Below, piece by piece: positions 22,286 through 32,362 of a stretch of DNA of 64,000 nucleotides. Below the pieces are notes generated by a model. That model worked only from the letters and a program-made list of their open reading frames with translations, searched no databases and was not told the DNA's origin. Numbering within the stretch: position 1 is the stretch's first letter; each line of letters starts with the position of its first letter. The stretch spans positions 2,852,001-2,916,000 of the forward strand of contig CADCXD010000008.1 in the NCBI GenBank assembly GCA_902806575.1, written 5' to 3'. This DNA is from Jackrogersella multiformis (Eukaryota; Ascomycota; Sordariomycetes; Xylariales; Hypoxylaceae). The position numbers were made by a program, and so were the translations under genes.

Positions 22286-23990
22286 GGCGCTGGTGAGGAC
22301 GACGCGGTAAGTCTATAGCTAAAACTCGAAGGCTCGAACTCAAGTCATCAGAGAATGTAACGGCCGGACGGCCATCTTCTTAAACTGCTCGACAGCTCGC
22401 CCGTCGTTACCATCGCATCGCGCAGGCATATTCATACTAACACAAAAGAGGACCGTTCTCGTATTAAACATCTTAGCGTCATGTTATATACCTAGCCAAC
22501 TGGCGTGTTTCGTGATCGACAGCAGGGGTTCGTTTAATGACATTCCTAAGTGCCGTGCTTGCTACCTACCTAGGTAGGTAAGTGCTATATACCGAAGCAG
22601 CTAGATATCTAATAAGACGGTGCTTAATGCTAGAATCACATAAATACGAACGACGCGGGTCATGACAATCATAATCGTCCTGCGCGTGCTCGTACTCGCT
22701 GCTACCCTCAAGGATAAAGAAAACGACACTAAAAGCGAAAACGTCGAACCCCCAGGGGTTAAACATACTATCGACGAATTTATAGTCGCATCCGCAGCTG
22801 AACTGGGCAGCCCTGCCGGGGATGGACGACCCCGACCACCGCATCCCGTGTGATCCAGGATGCAATTTGTCGGATCCCAACATCAGATAGGCTACCGTCC
22901 ATCCTACAACTCAACTTCTAAACAAGCTTCGACATAACGGACCTCTACCCAACGAAGCCTATCTGCAGATTTACGCGCGCATTGGAGAGACCCCTCAAGA
23001 CATTCGAGGCCAGGCGAGACCGGGGTTGTACGAGTCGTGCCTCAAATACGAGGTATTGGGATTTGCAACGTTGAACCGCTCAGAAGTGAGGCAAGGTAGG
23101 GTTGACGATAAAGATTTCCGGATCTTAAGGCGTCGGTAGTACTTATTAATTAACCTTACCGAATGGCGTCGCATTAAATGGCCTACGTGCTAACTTCACT
23201 CTTGCACTGTCTCGACTGTTTAATCGATTATCCCTTTAACTACCTACTTAAGTAATCCATAAGGAAATGTGGTATTATGGTTGGCGGTTAGGTAACCAGG
23301 GGATATCTGGCTAACCTAGGTATACAGTAATACTACCTAGCACATAAGCCACTTATTCGACGCCATTCTGCCTAATTCGTCTACTAGGTACTTAGGTACT
23401 CATATAGGGCTTAGATTAGGTACCTAGATAGATGATAGATCAGATCTTTGTTCCATTAGTAAGATTTGGGGTAGGTTCATGTTCCCAGTTCCATTCCCAG
23501 ATTTTACTCCTTCCGGACTTCACACAATACTCTCGTAAACCCACCTACCTAGGTACATACCTAAGACATACCTACCTAAGGTACCTTGGGAAGCAAGTGA
23601 TTCTAGCAAGAACGCGCGGCCTACTGTAGCAGTCTTTAATATAGAAATACCTAGATAGGGAGGTAGGTAAGTTGGAGAGTTCCTTAAATTGCTTCTAATC
23701 ATAGGTGGTTGGTGCGTATTATATGACAATCCCGGATATTTACCTCTTAGATACCTAGGTAAGTATCCAGCAGTTGATATTAACCTACTCAAAAGCTTCC
23801 TTTTCGGTAAAATGTTATAGGCAGAGTCGCAGTTCAAGGAATCGTTCGCGATGTAGCGAGAGGCCCAACCCTTATATTAGGCGAGCACGCCTCCATGGCT
23901 CGCACCCTTCGATAGCTTCCTACCTAGGTACATATATTTAGGTAGTAGAGTCGTCACTACGCAAGTCAACAGCCAACCAGATTGAATACG
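22286..23990. other. Intergenic spacer with CTAGG palindromes
   Basis: 1.7 kb without a confident gene; one protein-like fragment is listed separately at 22891-23139. Palindromic CTAGG motifs are very dense here (about 22565-22580, 23310-23330, 23385-23400, 23545-23555, 23750-23765, 23920-23930). A minus-strand frame at 22566-22883 contains HPGSHGMRWSGSS and CGCDYKF but has no recognisable family. Confidence 0.55.
22891..23139 (+). other. Protein-like open fragment, family unknown
   Basis: An 82-codon frame without ATG follows a possible splice acceptor (agatag at 22885-22890) and ends at a TAG at 23137. Its composition looks protein-like (PNEAYLQIYARIGETPQDI, YESCLKYEVLGFATL), but I recognise no family and no upstream exon. 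It could be the last exon of a small gene, a gene relic or chance. Confidence 0.2.
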
Positions 23991-25743
23991 ATGGTTTCTG
24001 CTCGCGCGGCATTGGCCTTAGGCGCCGCGATAACCGCCGCGCGATCCGCATCCCTGGCGGACTACTGCACGGTCGACTATGCCGCAGGCGTGCTCCCAGA
24101 CCAGGACGTCGGACTCGGCATCACTATCGACACGTCCTCGGTCTCGGCTGCTCTCGCGACTAACAAGCCTGTCAGCTCCGAGTAGTTCGAAGCTGCCGTG
24201 ATCGACTACTGCAACGTCACGATCGCCTACTCGCACGACAGATTAGCCGACGACGTTGTCCACGTCTCATATCTCGTACCTCCTCCGGACAAGTTCGCGA
24301 ATCGCTACGTCTCGACCGGAGGAGGCGGCCTCGCTATCAATTCGGGAGGGTCGTCGAGCCCCGCCGGCATCATCGTCGGCGCCGTGTCCGGCATAACGGA
24401 CGGGGGTTTTGGCAACTTTAACACGCGGTACGACGACGTGTTCCTCTTGGCGAAAGGCACGGTCAACTGGCAAGCGACGTACGTGTTCGGATACCAAGCC
24501 CACCACGAGCTCGCCATGCTCGGAAGACAGTTTGCGAGAAACTTCTTCGGCGTGCCCGACGGCGACAAGATCTACTCTTACTACCAAGGATGCTCCGAGG
24601 GGGGTCGCGAGGGATGGAGCCAGATCCAACGCTTCGCCGACCAGTTCGACGGTCTCGTCACCGGCGCCCCCGCCCTCCGGTTCAGCCAGCTGCAGACGGA
24701 CCACCTCTCCGGCGGCGCCATCGAGAAGGCTCTCGGCTACTATCCCCCTTCCCTGCGAGCTCGAGAAGATCGCGAACCTGACGATCGCCGCCTGCGACGG
24801 GATGGACGGGAAGGTCGACGGTGTCATATCGAGGTCGGACCTGTGCAAACTCCAATACGATTACACGTCGGCGATAGGCCAGCCTTACTACTGCCCCGCG
24901 TCCGCCGGCGGGTTCCCCGGGGAGCCTCCTCCCGTCCGCCGTCGCCAGTTTCCGGGCCGCGGGCCTACGCCAGAGCAGAACGGCACCGTCACCGCCGATG
25001 GCGCGGCCGTCGCCTCCGCATTTACGAACGGCCTCGTAGACTCCGAAGGGAAGCGCATCTACCTCAACCCCCAGCCGGGCTCTTCTTTCGCCGACGCCAC
25101 CACCAGGTACGACGACGACGCGGGCACGTGGGAATCCGTCATCCCGGGGCTAGGCGGGGAGTGGGCGGCGCGGTATCTCAACCTCGAAGACGAAGACAAC
25201 ATCGACAGCCTCGAGAACGTCACCGCCGACACCCTCCGGGACTGGATGGCCCTCGGCATGCAAAAATACTACGACTCGCCGCAGACCACCTGGCCGGACC
25301 TCGCCTCTTTCAAGTCGGCCGGGGGGGAGGTCATTATCGTGCACGGCGAGGCGGACTCCTCGATCCCGGCAGCGTCTTCGGTCCACTACTACGAGTCCGT
25401 GCGCAAGGCGATGTACGGCGGCCTCGGCTACGACGAGAGCGTCGCCGCCATGGACGAGTTCTACCGCACGTATATCGTCCCGGGCGGGTCTCGCTGCGGC
25501 AGCAACAGAGACCAGCCCGCCGGCGGATGGCCCTCGACCACGCTGCAGGCGGTCATCGCGTGGGCCGAGAAGGGAGACGAGCCCGACACGCTCGATAACG
25601 CAGGCGATATTGATGTCTTGTGCAGATGGCCTCTCCGTCCGCTGTGGTCCGACAACGGTACCTCTTTCGAATGCGTGAGCGATTCCGCGTCGACGCAATC
25701 GCGGATCTATACGTTTGATGCTTTTAGATATCCGGTTTACTAA
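23991..25743 (+). pseudogene. Tannase / feruloyl esterase B family, disrupted
   Basis: Starts at ATG 23991 (MVSARAALALG..., signal peptide-like) and would encode roughly 580 residues in one exon. It is closely similar to family secreted esterases along its length, with the nucleophile elbow GCSEGGREG, the Asp region HGEADSSIP and the C-terminal block RWPLRPLW. Three lesions are visible. A TAG at 24183-24185 stands where the family usually has Trp (SSE-stop-FEAAV). A one-base shift in the C/T run at 24744-24753 moves the frame before CELEKIANLTIAACDGMDG. The catalytic His of the family's GxGHC motif is replaced by Arg (GGSRC, codon 25492-25494). A segment before RWPLRP is also short. No intron with correct signals removes the stop or shift. 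Intact members hydrolyse tannins or feruloyl/chlorogenic esters. Confidence 0.85.
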
Positions 25744-26347
25744 GACCCGAGTGTTTAAATAATCTTGAATATCAGGTATTCTCCGTCGAGGTGTGGATAC
25801 CTTGGCTAGGTAATAATACGGCGGTGACTCTCAAGATTTCCTTGCTTTTTACGAGCCCCCGGCAAACACTGCGGCGCACACGTCATCTAGAAAAATCAAT
25901 GACAGCTAGCCCTTCTCTAAATAGGTAACGAAATGGTCCGCCGTCGCAAAGCGGTCATACCTTAGGTACCAAGGCATATGTAGCAAGCAAGGCATATAGG
26001 TACCTTAGGTAGAGGTAGTTGCATAACGACGTGGCATAAATAGGTACGTGGCATAAAAAGACGTGGGAGCCCCTGAGCCTCTACATCTTCTGTTAGGTAA
26101 TTATTCTTTTCTCCGCAATTTCTCCAAATTCTGCTGCTTAAGTACCTAGCATTTCTAGGTGCCGGCTCCAACGAAATACTCCATAATTTAACTTGAGGCA
26201 TTCTTCGTACCTATCGTCATATCCTATCCTTTATATTCTTCGTGCAATATAAATTTTTATCTAATTCGAATTCTAATAATCGATAGGTAGGATCGAATAG
26301 CATCGAATATCATCGACTAGCATTAACCAAGACTCCCTCCAGAATAG
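25744..26347. other. Intergenic spacer
   Basis: Moderately AT-rich (the part before 26340 has many TA/AT runs), with TTAGGTACC motifs near 25960-26010. No gene seen. It should hold the promoter of the downstream coiled-coil gene. Confidence 0.55.
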
Positions 26348-27916
26348 ATGCCTCGCCCGGTAGAGACGTTAGATATACCCCTGCCGACGGACCACCCGCT
26401 CAAGCGGCCCGTGTCGAACAGAAACAAGCAAACGGCACAACGCATCTACCAGCTCTGGAAGGTCTGGCCGTGGCAACTCTTCTCCGCCGACTCGCCTCAC
26501 CTTCCTACCATATGGACTGATAACATACTCGACAAGCTCAAGACCATCGCCCTCTGCACAACTCTCTCGCACGCCCGGTACCTGCTGAACACCAACGTCC
26601 CCGACGGCCAACCTCTCTCTCTGGCCGTCCTCAACGCCGTCATAGATACGTGCAAAGACGAATCCGACACGCCTCGGAATCCCGCGGCGAAGAGCAGGAG
26701 AAGCAGGAAGAGGAAGAGCCGCACCGAGGCCGAGCAGCACGAATCGAGCGAGCACGAAGAAGAGCGAAGCGACATCGAGTCGAGCCAAGGCCTCGAAGAG
26801 AACGAGGAAGAAGACGACATGAGCGCCCACGAGCGCGAAATCAGCCAGCAGCTCCAGCAGGAGATGCGGCTAGGTCGGCGGCGGCATCGGCCTCGCCTCT
26901 CTCCTGCCCGTCGCCTCCGAGGCAGGAGCGTCGCCAACGGGCACGTCCCGTCCGGCGAACCGACGCCGCCGCTATCGAAACGCCAGAAACGCCGACACCA
27001 CTCGTCCATGCCGCACCCCTTCGCCTACATAACGCCGCGGGAATCCACGCCTACCTCCTTCTCCGCCTCCCAGGGCTGCGCCCCGCAGCGGCTCCGCCTC
27101 GACGAGGCTAGGCCGCCCCCGCCTCCGGACGGCGTGGCCGCTTACATCGAGTCGGCCATCGTCCAGCTGTCCGGCCTCATCCGGGAGCAGCGCCGCGGCT
27201 GCGAGCGGTCGGCCGAGGGCGCGAGGTCGCAGCTGGGCGCGGCGGAGGGCCGGCTGGCGTCGCTGGAGGGCGAGCTGCGCGCCGCCGGGGAGGACGTCGC
27301 CGAGCTCGAGCTCCAGAAGTCCGAGATGGAGAGCACGCGCGCGGACCTGCTCGCCATCGAGAGGGAGGAGGAAGGGCTCGCCGCGCGCCGCCGCGAGCTC
27401 ATGGCGCGGAGGCCGACCGCCAGCTGGCGACCGTCCCCGTCCCCGTCCTTCGCAGACGACCGGCCTCAGACCCAGCTCCAGCTCCCGCCGATCCGGACCC
27501 GCGCGTCGGACGAGCTCCAATCCGAGATCGACGCTCTCGTCGCCGACCGGCTCCAGCCGAGCAAGAGCCGCGAGGCGGCGCTGAAGACGGACGTCGCCAG
27601 CGCCGAGGCCGACATAGAGGCCGCGCGCGCCGAAGTCGACGCCAAGGCCGCCGACCTCGACGTCAAGTCCGACGAGCTGATCCGGTGGCGCGGCTTCTCC
27701 AACGACGTCCAGGACGCCCTCGTCCGCCGCGGCTTCGCCGAGCCTGCCTTCATGTGGGAGTTCGGACGGAGCCCCGGCTTCGATTCCCCGGGTGCTGGTA
27801 GGCCGCCGACTGCCGCGCTGGTTCCTGCGAGCTCGCCTAGCGACCTTGCTGCTACGCCTCTCCCCCGCGTGACCGCTGGATTTCCTGATAGGGGCAGAAG
27901 GTTCGGGTCGGTTTAG
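26348..27916 (+). CDS. Coiled-coil protein of unknown function
   Basis: A single exon of 522 residues starts at MPRPVETLDIPL. Residues 1-105 look folded (RNKQTAQRIYQLWKVWPW, TIALCTTLSHARYLLNTN). A strongly charged basic-then-acidic stretch (about 115-175) follows, then a Pro/Ser/Arg-rich linker. Two long heptad-like coiled-coil segments lie at about 285-350 (LASLEGELRAAGEDVAELEL) and 385-445, ahead of a Pro/Ala-rich tail. No enzymatic motif is visible. The architecture suits a nuclear or scaffold protein, but this is only a shape argument. High GC at third positions and a long intact frame support a real gene. I do not recognise the family. Confidence 0.75.
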   Translation: MPRPVETLDIPLPTDHPLKRPVSNRNKQTAQRIYQLWKVWPWQLFSADSPHLPTIWTDNILDKLKTIALCTTLSHARYLLNTNVPDGQPLSLAVLNAVIDTCKDESDTPRNPAAKSRRSRKRKSRTEAEQHESSEHEEERSDIESSQGLEENEEEDDMSAHEREISQQLQQEMRLGRRRHRPRLSPARRLRGRSVANGHVPSGEPTPPLSKRQKRRHHSSMPHPFAYITPRESTPTSFSASQGCAPQRLRLDEARPPPPPDGVAAYIESAIVQLSGLIREQRRGCERSAEGARSQLGAAEGRLASLEGELRAAGEDVAELELQKSEMESTRADLLAIEREEEGLAARRRELMARRPTASWRPSPSPSFADDRPQTQLQLPPIRTRASDELQSEIDALVADRLQPSKSREAALKTDVASAEADIEAARAEVDAKAADLDVKSDELIRWRGFSNDVQDALVRRGFAEPAFMWEFGRSPGFDSPGAGRPPTAALVPASSPSDLAATPLPRVTAGFPDRGRRFGSV

Positions 27917-28633
27917 AGGGATCGTCCGCGCCTCGTGGGTGTGTCGTGGATATCTGCCTCGGCCTGGGCCTGCGTGGTTGGATACGGATTAATTCCGGGA
28001 TACATGCGCATGCGTTACCTTTTCGGCTTGGTGCTTGGTGCTTGGTGTGGAATATATACTCATACGCCTAAGCATGAAATAGGACTTTAGTCATAAACAC
28101 GAACACTACCTACCTAGTGTTAGACTGGTTAAGTCCGATGGCGCTAGCTCCGGATTGGCATCCTCTCGCTACACCGCGAACCCTTTAATATGCGTTATCT
28201 ATTAACGTAACAACCCAGGTCGGCTGGCCTGTCGAAACATTGGAACTTACCTCGGTAGAATGGTTATAATTTTTAACCTTAGAAATACACTGGCCAGCTC
28301 GGAGCTTCAAGGGGTGGGTGGGGGTCGTCGTTAATATATAAATTGCATGTTTACTTGCTGTGTACTATAAGATACGGATTTAGCATGTCGTTTTTCGTGG
28401 TTAATATATTAGCAATCCATACCTACATAGGTACCTAGGTAGCTACCTGGCCGGGTACTTATTCACTTAGGTATCTACCTAAGTAGGAGGTAGGTAAATT
28501 ATTTCAACGACAAGGCCATTGGATTCATTAGGTCACGGCTCACAATGTAACAAACCGATGGATTGTTCAAACTATTTAGTTATTTTCCCAGGCGCGTACA
28601 TCTAGCTACTAATAACATCTACCATATCGAAAT
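27917..28633. other. Intergenic spacer
   Basis: Between a + strand and a - strand gene end. CTAGG palindromes are seen near 28105-28115, 28430-28445 and 28470-28490. No supported gene. Confidence 0.55.
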
Positions 28634-29827
28634 CTATCCTTGCACATACACCCATCTCCTGTCAGGACGTCCGAGTAAAATCTCCTTCCAAATGATGCCA
28701 CACAGGAAGATGAGCAGAACCAAACCGAGAATCCCAAGGGTCTCGAGGATAGGGGTTCTTTCCCTTCCCCTTAGACGCGCAGCGGCAATATCGTCGGGTA
28801 CCCCCGACGCGTCGATGTGCGTCCCGACTTCGTAGTCTGCGTTCTCTCGCCAGGCCTCAGCCCTGGTTCGGACAGTGTCTGCGACCGGTCTCGGCAGGGT
28901 CAGCCGGGGCTGGAAGCCGAGGGGTCTATTAGTTTCTACAAGCCACTCCCAAGTTGACGGGATCAAAGGGCGATAATTCGTGTGGTCGACGCGCCACGAG
29001 GCCACGTAGAGCGAATTCCGGTTGTTGAAGAGGTGGAAGACGACCGCGGTATGCGTATCTGCTCCTACGAGATCTAAGGGCCCGGCGATGAAAAACTGGA
29101 AAAAGTTGTTGAGCGTTAAGACGATCCGCTGCTCTTGGACACCGTCGGCGGTATTCAGTCTCACTCGGAGAGCCGCTGTGTATAAGGCCCTGTCTTCCGC
29201 TCCTCCCCCTCCTCCTCCTCCTCCCCCTCCGCCTCCGCCTCCGCCTCCCTGTTCCTCTTCCTCTTCCTGTTCCTGTTCCTCTACCTCTTCCTCTACCTCT
29301 TCCTCTACCTCTTCCTCTACCTCTACCTCTTCCTCTACCTCTTCCTCTGCCTCTTCATCTCCCCCTCCTCCACCTCCACCACCACCACCAGTTCCTCCTC
29401 CACCTCCACCTCCACCTCCACTTCCTCCCTCTTCCTCTTCCTCTTCCGCTTCTCTCCTCCTACTCTCCCTCTCCTCATCATCTATCCGAGCTCTTTCAAT
29501 ATCCCATTGACGTTGAATAAAAAACCGGTCAAATCCGTGGAATAGATAGTTGCGCTCAGGTATAGGCGTTCCCATCGTAGAGTCGCTGCGTGTACCGGTT
29601 GCAGTTCTATTATGTGACACGTGTCTATTCAGTTCTCGTAATCTTTCTCGTCTTGTCCTTGCATCTACAGGCTGGGGTTTATTTACACCCCTACCAGCCT
29701 CCTCTGGTGTTAAATAGACATTAGATGTTCTTAATATTTCCCACAGCGTGTCTATTCTTGTATTATTCTCCTCCTCCGTCCCTCCTATCAGACTTCCCGT
29801 CGCCCTGGCACCAAATAGACGATGCAT
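28634..29827 (-). CDS. Poly-Glu/poly-Gly low-complexity protein with C-terminal membrane span
   Basis: A minus-strand frame of 397 residues from ATG 29827 (MHRLFGARATG...) to a stop at 28634. The frame is open 16 codons further upstream but without ATG, so a 5' exon could exist. Residues about 1-125 are hydrophilic and contain RTRRERLRELNRHVS. Residues about 135-225 are blocks of Glu, Gly and Glu-Val repeats made of GAGGAA/GTAGAG-type hexamers. After that comes an ordinary-looking domain (LNNFFQFFIAGPLDLVGADT, VVFHLFNNRNSLYVASWRVD), then a single hydrophobic span near the C-terminus (ILGLVLLIFLCGIIW). The mix of repeats and a folded part suggests a tail-anchored membrane protein; no family is recognised. 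The antisense + frame (29022-29510, poly-Pro/Ser) is a shadow of the repeats. Confidence 0.55.
   Translation of the reverse strand: MHRLFGARATGSLIGGTEEENNTRIDTLWEILRTSNVYLTPEEAGRGVNKPQPVDARTRRERLRELNRHVSHNRTATGTRSDSTMGTPIPERNYLFHGFDRFFIQRQWDIERARIDDEERESRRREAEEEEEEGGSGGGGGGGGGTGGGGGGGGGGDEEAEEEVEEEVEVEEEVEEEVEEEVEEQEQEEEEEQGGGGGGGGGGGGGGGGAEDRALYTAALRVRLNTADGVQEQRIVLTLNNFFQFFIAGPLDLVGADTHTAVVFHLFNNRNSLYVASWRVDHTNYRPLIPSTWEWLVETNRPLGFQPRLTLPRPVADTVRTRAEAWRENADYEVGTHIDASGVPDDIAAARLRGRERTPILETLGILGLVLLIFLCGIIWKEILLGRPDRRWVYVQG
29195..29460. repeat. Purine/pyrimidine-asymmetric hexamer repeat inside the poly-Glu/Gly gene
   Basis: The + strand is almost pure C/T for about 260 bases, built from CCTCCT, TACCTC and TTCCTC units. 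On the coding (minus) strand these give Gly runs, Glu runs and Glu-Glu-Val-Glu repeats. Such tracts expand and contract by slippage and can form triplex structures. Confidence 0.85.
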
Positions 29828-29875
29828 TGTTTCTTCAAGCGACGAGTTTGGTGTAACGTTGATAATGGGAATCAA

Positions 29876-30420
29876 TATAAAATTATTACTGAGGTATTGA
29901 TGCGAGTATGTTATTGCTCAGAGGGGTGTTGATCAGAACGAGACGAGGCATCAAGAAAGTGAACCGATTTATGTTTTTACTTCATGACGAATTGACGGAT
30001 TAATCACAAATTACCTTTTCCCGACTTTTCCATTTTCGATAATCGTGTTTCTTTGAATCCTTTCATTGTTTTATGAGGTTCATTGTCATCTATAAGTTGC
30101 TGTTTGCGGCCAGTTTGTTTACGGCATGTTTTCTTTCTTGGTCCGCAGATGAGAAAGGAGCACCAAGAAAGGATCACCTAGCCCATTATTAAACATGTCT
30201 GGTTAATATTAGTATGCTTTCAACTATTTCAATATCGCTATAGGATCCGATTACCATCACCGCCGGTAATTTGCATCCAAGTAATCAAACTGCCGTCCCC
30301 CGAAGAATCTTCCTTCGCCCCCTTCGCGTACATACTTCTCTATCCCATCTCACGCACGTACCTACTTCTCTATCCGTCGCACGCACGCGCCGTCATCCGC
30401 CCATCGTCGCGACAGCAATA
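29876..30420. other. Intergenic spacer / divergent promoter region
   Basis: Lies between the divergent poly-Glu/Gly gene and the 528-residue membrane protein gene. It includes an AT-rich part (29980-30250) and a C-rich leader (30290-30415) with repeated CTTCTCTATCC-like units before the ATG at 30421. No gene is supported, though an upstream exon of the minus-strand gene may begin near 29952 (ATGCCTCGTCTC on the minus strand). Confidence 0.45.
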
Positions 30421-32007
30421 ATGGTCATCCCTCCGTGGTCTCTCCTCCGCCTCCGGCGCCCGTCGGGGCAGGCTCAGGATGTCATGTTCATCTTCCACGG
30501 CGACGCCAAGGGCCGCTCGGATTTTGCCACGACCGAGCTGCCGATATACCTGCAGCTAGGCCAGGGAACCCGCTCGTGGCGTGGCGACGATCACCGCATG
30601 GCGGTTACCGTGGAAACACCCGACAGCGCAGCAGAAGCTATTGAAGGCAGGCCTGGTCTGGAGTTCCTAGAGGTCCCGTCACTGGACAACGACGATCTCC
30701 AACCGTCTTCTTGGAATAGGTGGAAGAACTGGTTTAAGTCCAGGATCTTGTTCCGCCCTAATTATATCCCCCCTCGCCGGGCCCGAGCAATTATGACCGC
30801 GCTCTCGGTCGCGGCCGCGCTCTTCATCCTCCCCCTGCTATTCCTGGGCGCCGCAGTCTTGACCATGCCGGACTTCTTACCCCGGTTGCGAGTCATACTA
30901 GACAAGGTCACCTTCCCTCTCGTGATGCTCGATCAGGTCTGGTCCCGCCTAACCCCGACGCCGGCCCCTCCCCAGCCTTATACTCTCCTCCGGACCATGC
31001 CCCTCCGGAACCTGCGAGATCTGATCTACGAGCACCACAAGCTCCTCGACCGCAGCTGGGCCGCCCTGCACGAGAAGTACGTGCGGCAGATAGACGCCGG
31101 CGTCGCCAAGCTGAGCTCGCTCATCACGCCCTCCTCGCCGCTGGCGAGAGCGCTCGACGGCACGGGCGGCTACGGAGCCGACATCCTGGCCGCGCTGAAC
31201 AGCCTGAAGAGCACCCGCGCCGCTCTGGTCCAGCAGGGCGCGAAGCACGACAGCTGGAGCAACGAGGCGCTGGGCAAGTGGATAAGCCTGGCGGCGTGGT
31301 GGAGCTGGGGCGAGCCCGACTTCAGCCCCTGGCACCACCTGCCCGAATATATCCTCGCCAACGACACCGCCGCCGCCCTCGCGACCTTCGCCTCGGCCGT
31401 CGCGCCCAAGAACGCCCGCGCCTACAACCTCATCGACGAGGTCCTGTGCTCCGGCTACGGCGGCCCCATCCCCTGGGGCGGCATGCGCGCCCACTACTCC
31501 GAAGCCGCGGCCTGGCTGCCTCCCGTGCGCCAGGAGCTCGAGAGCATCGCCTCGACGCTCGACCGCAGGGAGCGCCAGGGTGCGGGGAGCAGACAGGTGG
31601 ACGCGGTCCTCGACGCGGTCCTCGACGACACCAAGCGCGCCCGCGAGGTCGCCGGAGCCGCGCTGGAGGCCGCGCGGGATATCACCGCGGGCCTGGACTC
31701 GCTGTGCTCGAAGGCCGCGCGGGCGGCCCAGCTCGACTGGCGGATCGGCGCCCAGGACGACTACGATCTCCTCAGGGAGCTCCTGTACATCAACGCGGCG
31801 CCGCCCAGGAAGCAGCGGTGGTGGTCGAGGAGCCGGGGCAGCGGAGAGGCGACGCCGCTGGCCGAGAATGGGAAGACCGCGATCAAAGGCGTCGACAAGG
31901 TGAAGGAGATATGGCTGACGTGGCCGCCAACCGCGGAGGCCGTGGCTGATTTAAATCAGATCACGAGTTTCGTATTCGAGAGCCGTTCCAACGAGACCCG
32001 TAGGTGA
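30421..32007 (+). CDS. Membrane-associated helical protein of unknown function
   Basis: A single exon of 528 residues from MVIPPWSLLRL; the frame is open further 5' but with no ATG. Residues 1-100 are hydrophilic. One strong hydrophobic span, probably a membrane anchor, lies at about 121-146 (SVAAALFILPLLFLGAAVLT). Downstream is a long, mostly helical region (NLRDLIYEHHKLLDRSWAAL, LARALDGTGGYGADILAAL) containing a Trp-rich block (ISLAAWWSWGEPDFSPWHH), and a basic stretch PPRKQRWWSRSR near the C-terminus. No catalytic motif or known family was recognised. The long GC-rich frame supports a genuine gene. The large region after the anchor looks soluble, but its topology cannot be decided by eye. 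Confidence 0.7.
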   Translation: MVIPPWSLLRLRRPSGQAQDVMFIFHGDAKGRSDFATTELPIYLQLGQGTRSWRGDDHRMAVTVETPDSAAEAIEGRPGLEFLEVPSLDNDDLQPSSWNRWKNWFKSRILFRPNYIPPRRARAIMTALSVAAALFILPLLFLGAAVLTMPDFLPRLRVILDKVTFPLVMLDQVWSRLTPTPAPPQPYTLLRTMPLRNLRDLIYEHHKLLDRSWAALHEKYVRQIDAGVAKLSSLITPSSPLARALDGTGGYGADILAALNSLKSTRAALVQQGAKHDSWSNEALGKWISLAAWWSWGEPDFSPWHHLPEYILANDTAAALATFASAVAPKNARAYNLIDEVLCSGYGGPIPWGGMRAHYSEAAAWLPPVRQELESIASTLDRRERQGAGSRQVDAVLDAVLDDTKRAREVAGAALEAARDITAGLDSLCSKAARAAQLDWRIGAQDDYDLLRELLYINAAPPRKQRWWSRSRGSGEATPLAENGKTAIKGVDKVKEIWLTWPPTAEAVADLNQITSFVFESRSNETRR

Positions 32008-32072
32008 TTTCCGTAGGTGATTTCCGCAGGTGATTTGCCCGGGGCCGGGGTTGTTAGTTGTTAGTTGTTAGG
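32008..32072. repeat. Short tandem repeats after the membrane-protein gene
   Basis: Three copies of a GTAGGTGATTTCC-like 13-mer (about 31998-32036) are followed by three GTTGTTA units (about 32050-32070). They may lie in the 3' UTR of the upstream gene. Confidence 0.6.
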
Positions 32073-32362
32073 TATTGACTGGCGCGGAAGGAATTTAGAT
32101 ACATTATGATTCGGATCGTGTAAACAATAGTATTACTAATGGACTGGGAACAATAGTGTATCCCGCGGATGAATGTTAATGAGCCGTCGAAGTGATTCCG
32201 CGATGGTACTCAGACCTAACTACCTAGGTAGTGACCCATATTTGATATTTTGAAAGGCACCGCGAATTCCGAACATTGCAATAGGCAGCTCGGCTCCGGT
32301 GGTAAGTAGACCAAGCTCTTGCTCCGAAAATTGTCACGACTCTGACCACCCCCAAGATACCC

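Noticed and set aside
21189..22343. Single 400-codon minus-strand frame across the first sedolisin intron
   Set aside because: The long frame reads through the intron in the wrong phase upstream; the spliced model restores the propeptide and signal peptide.
29022..29510. Plus-strand frame with long Pro and Ser runs
   Set aside because: It is the antisense of the Glu/Gly repeats of the minus-strand gene; the Pro/Ser runs come only from the repeat.
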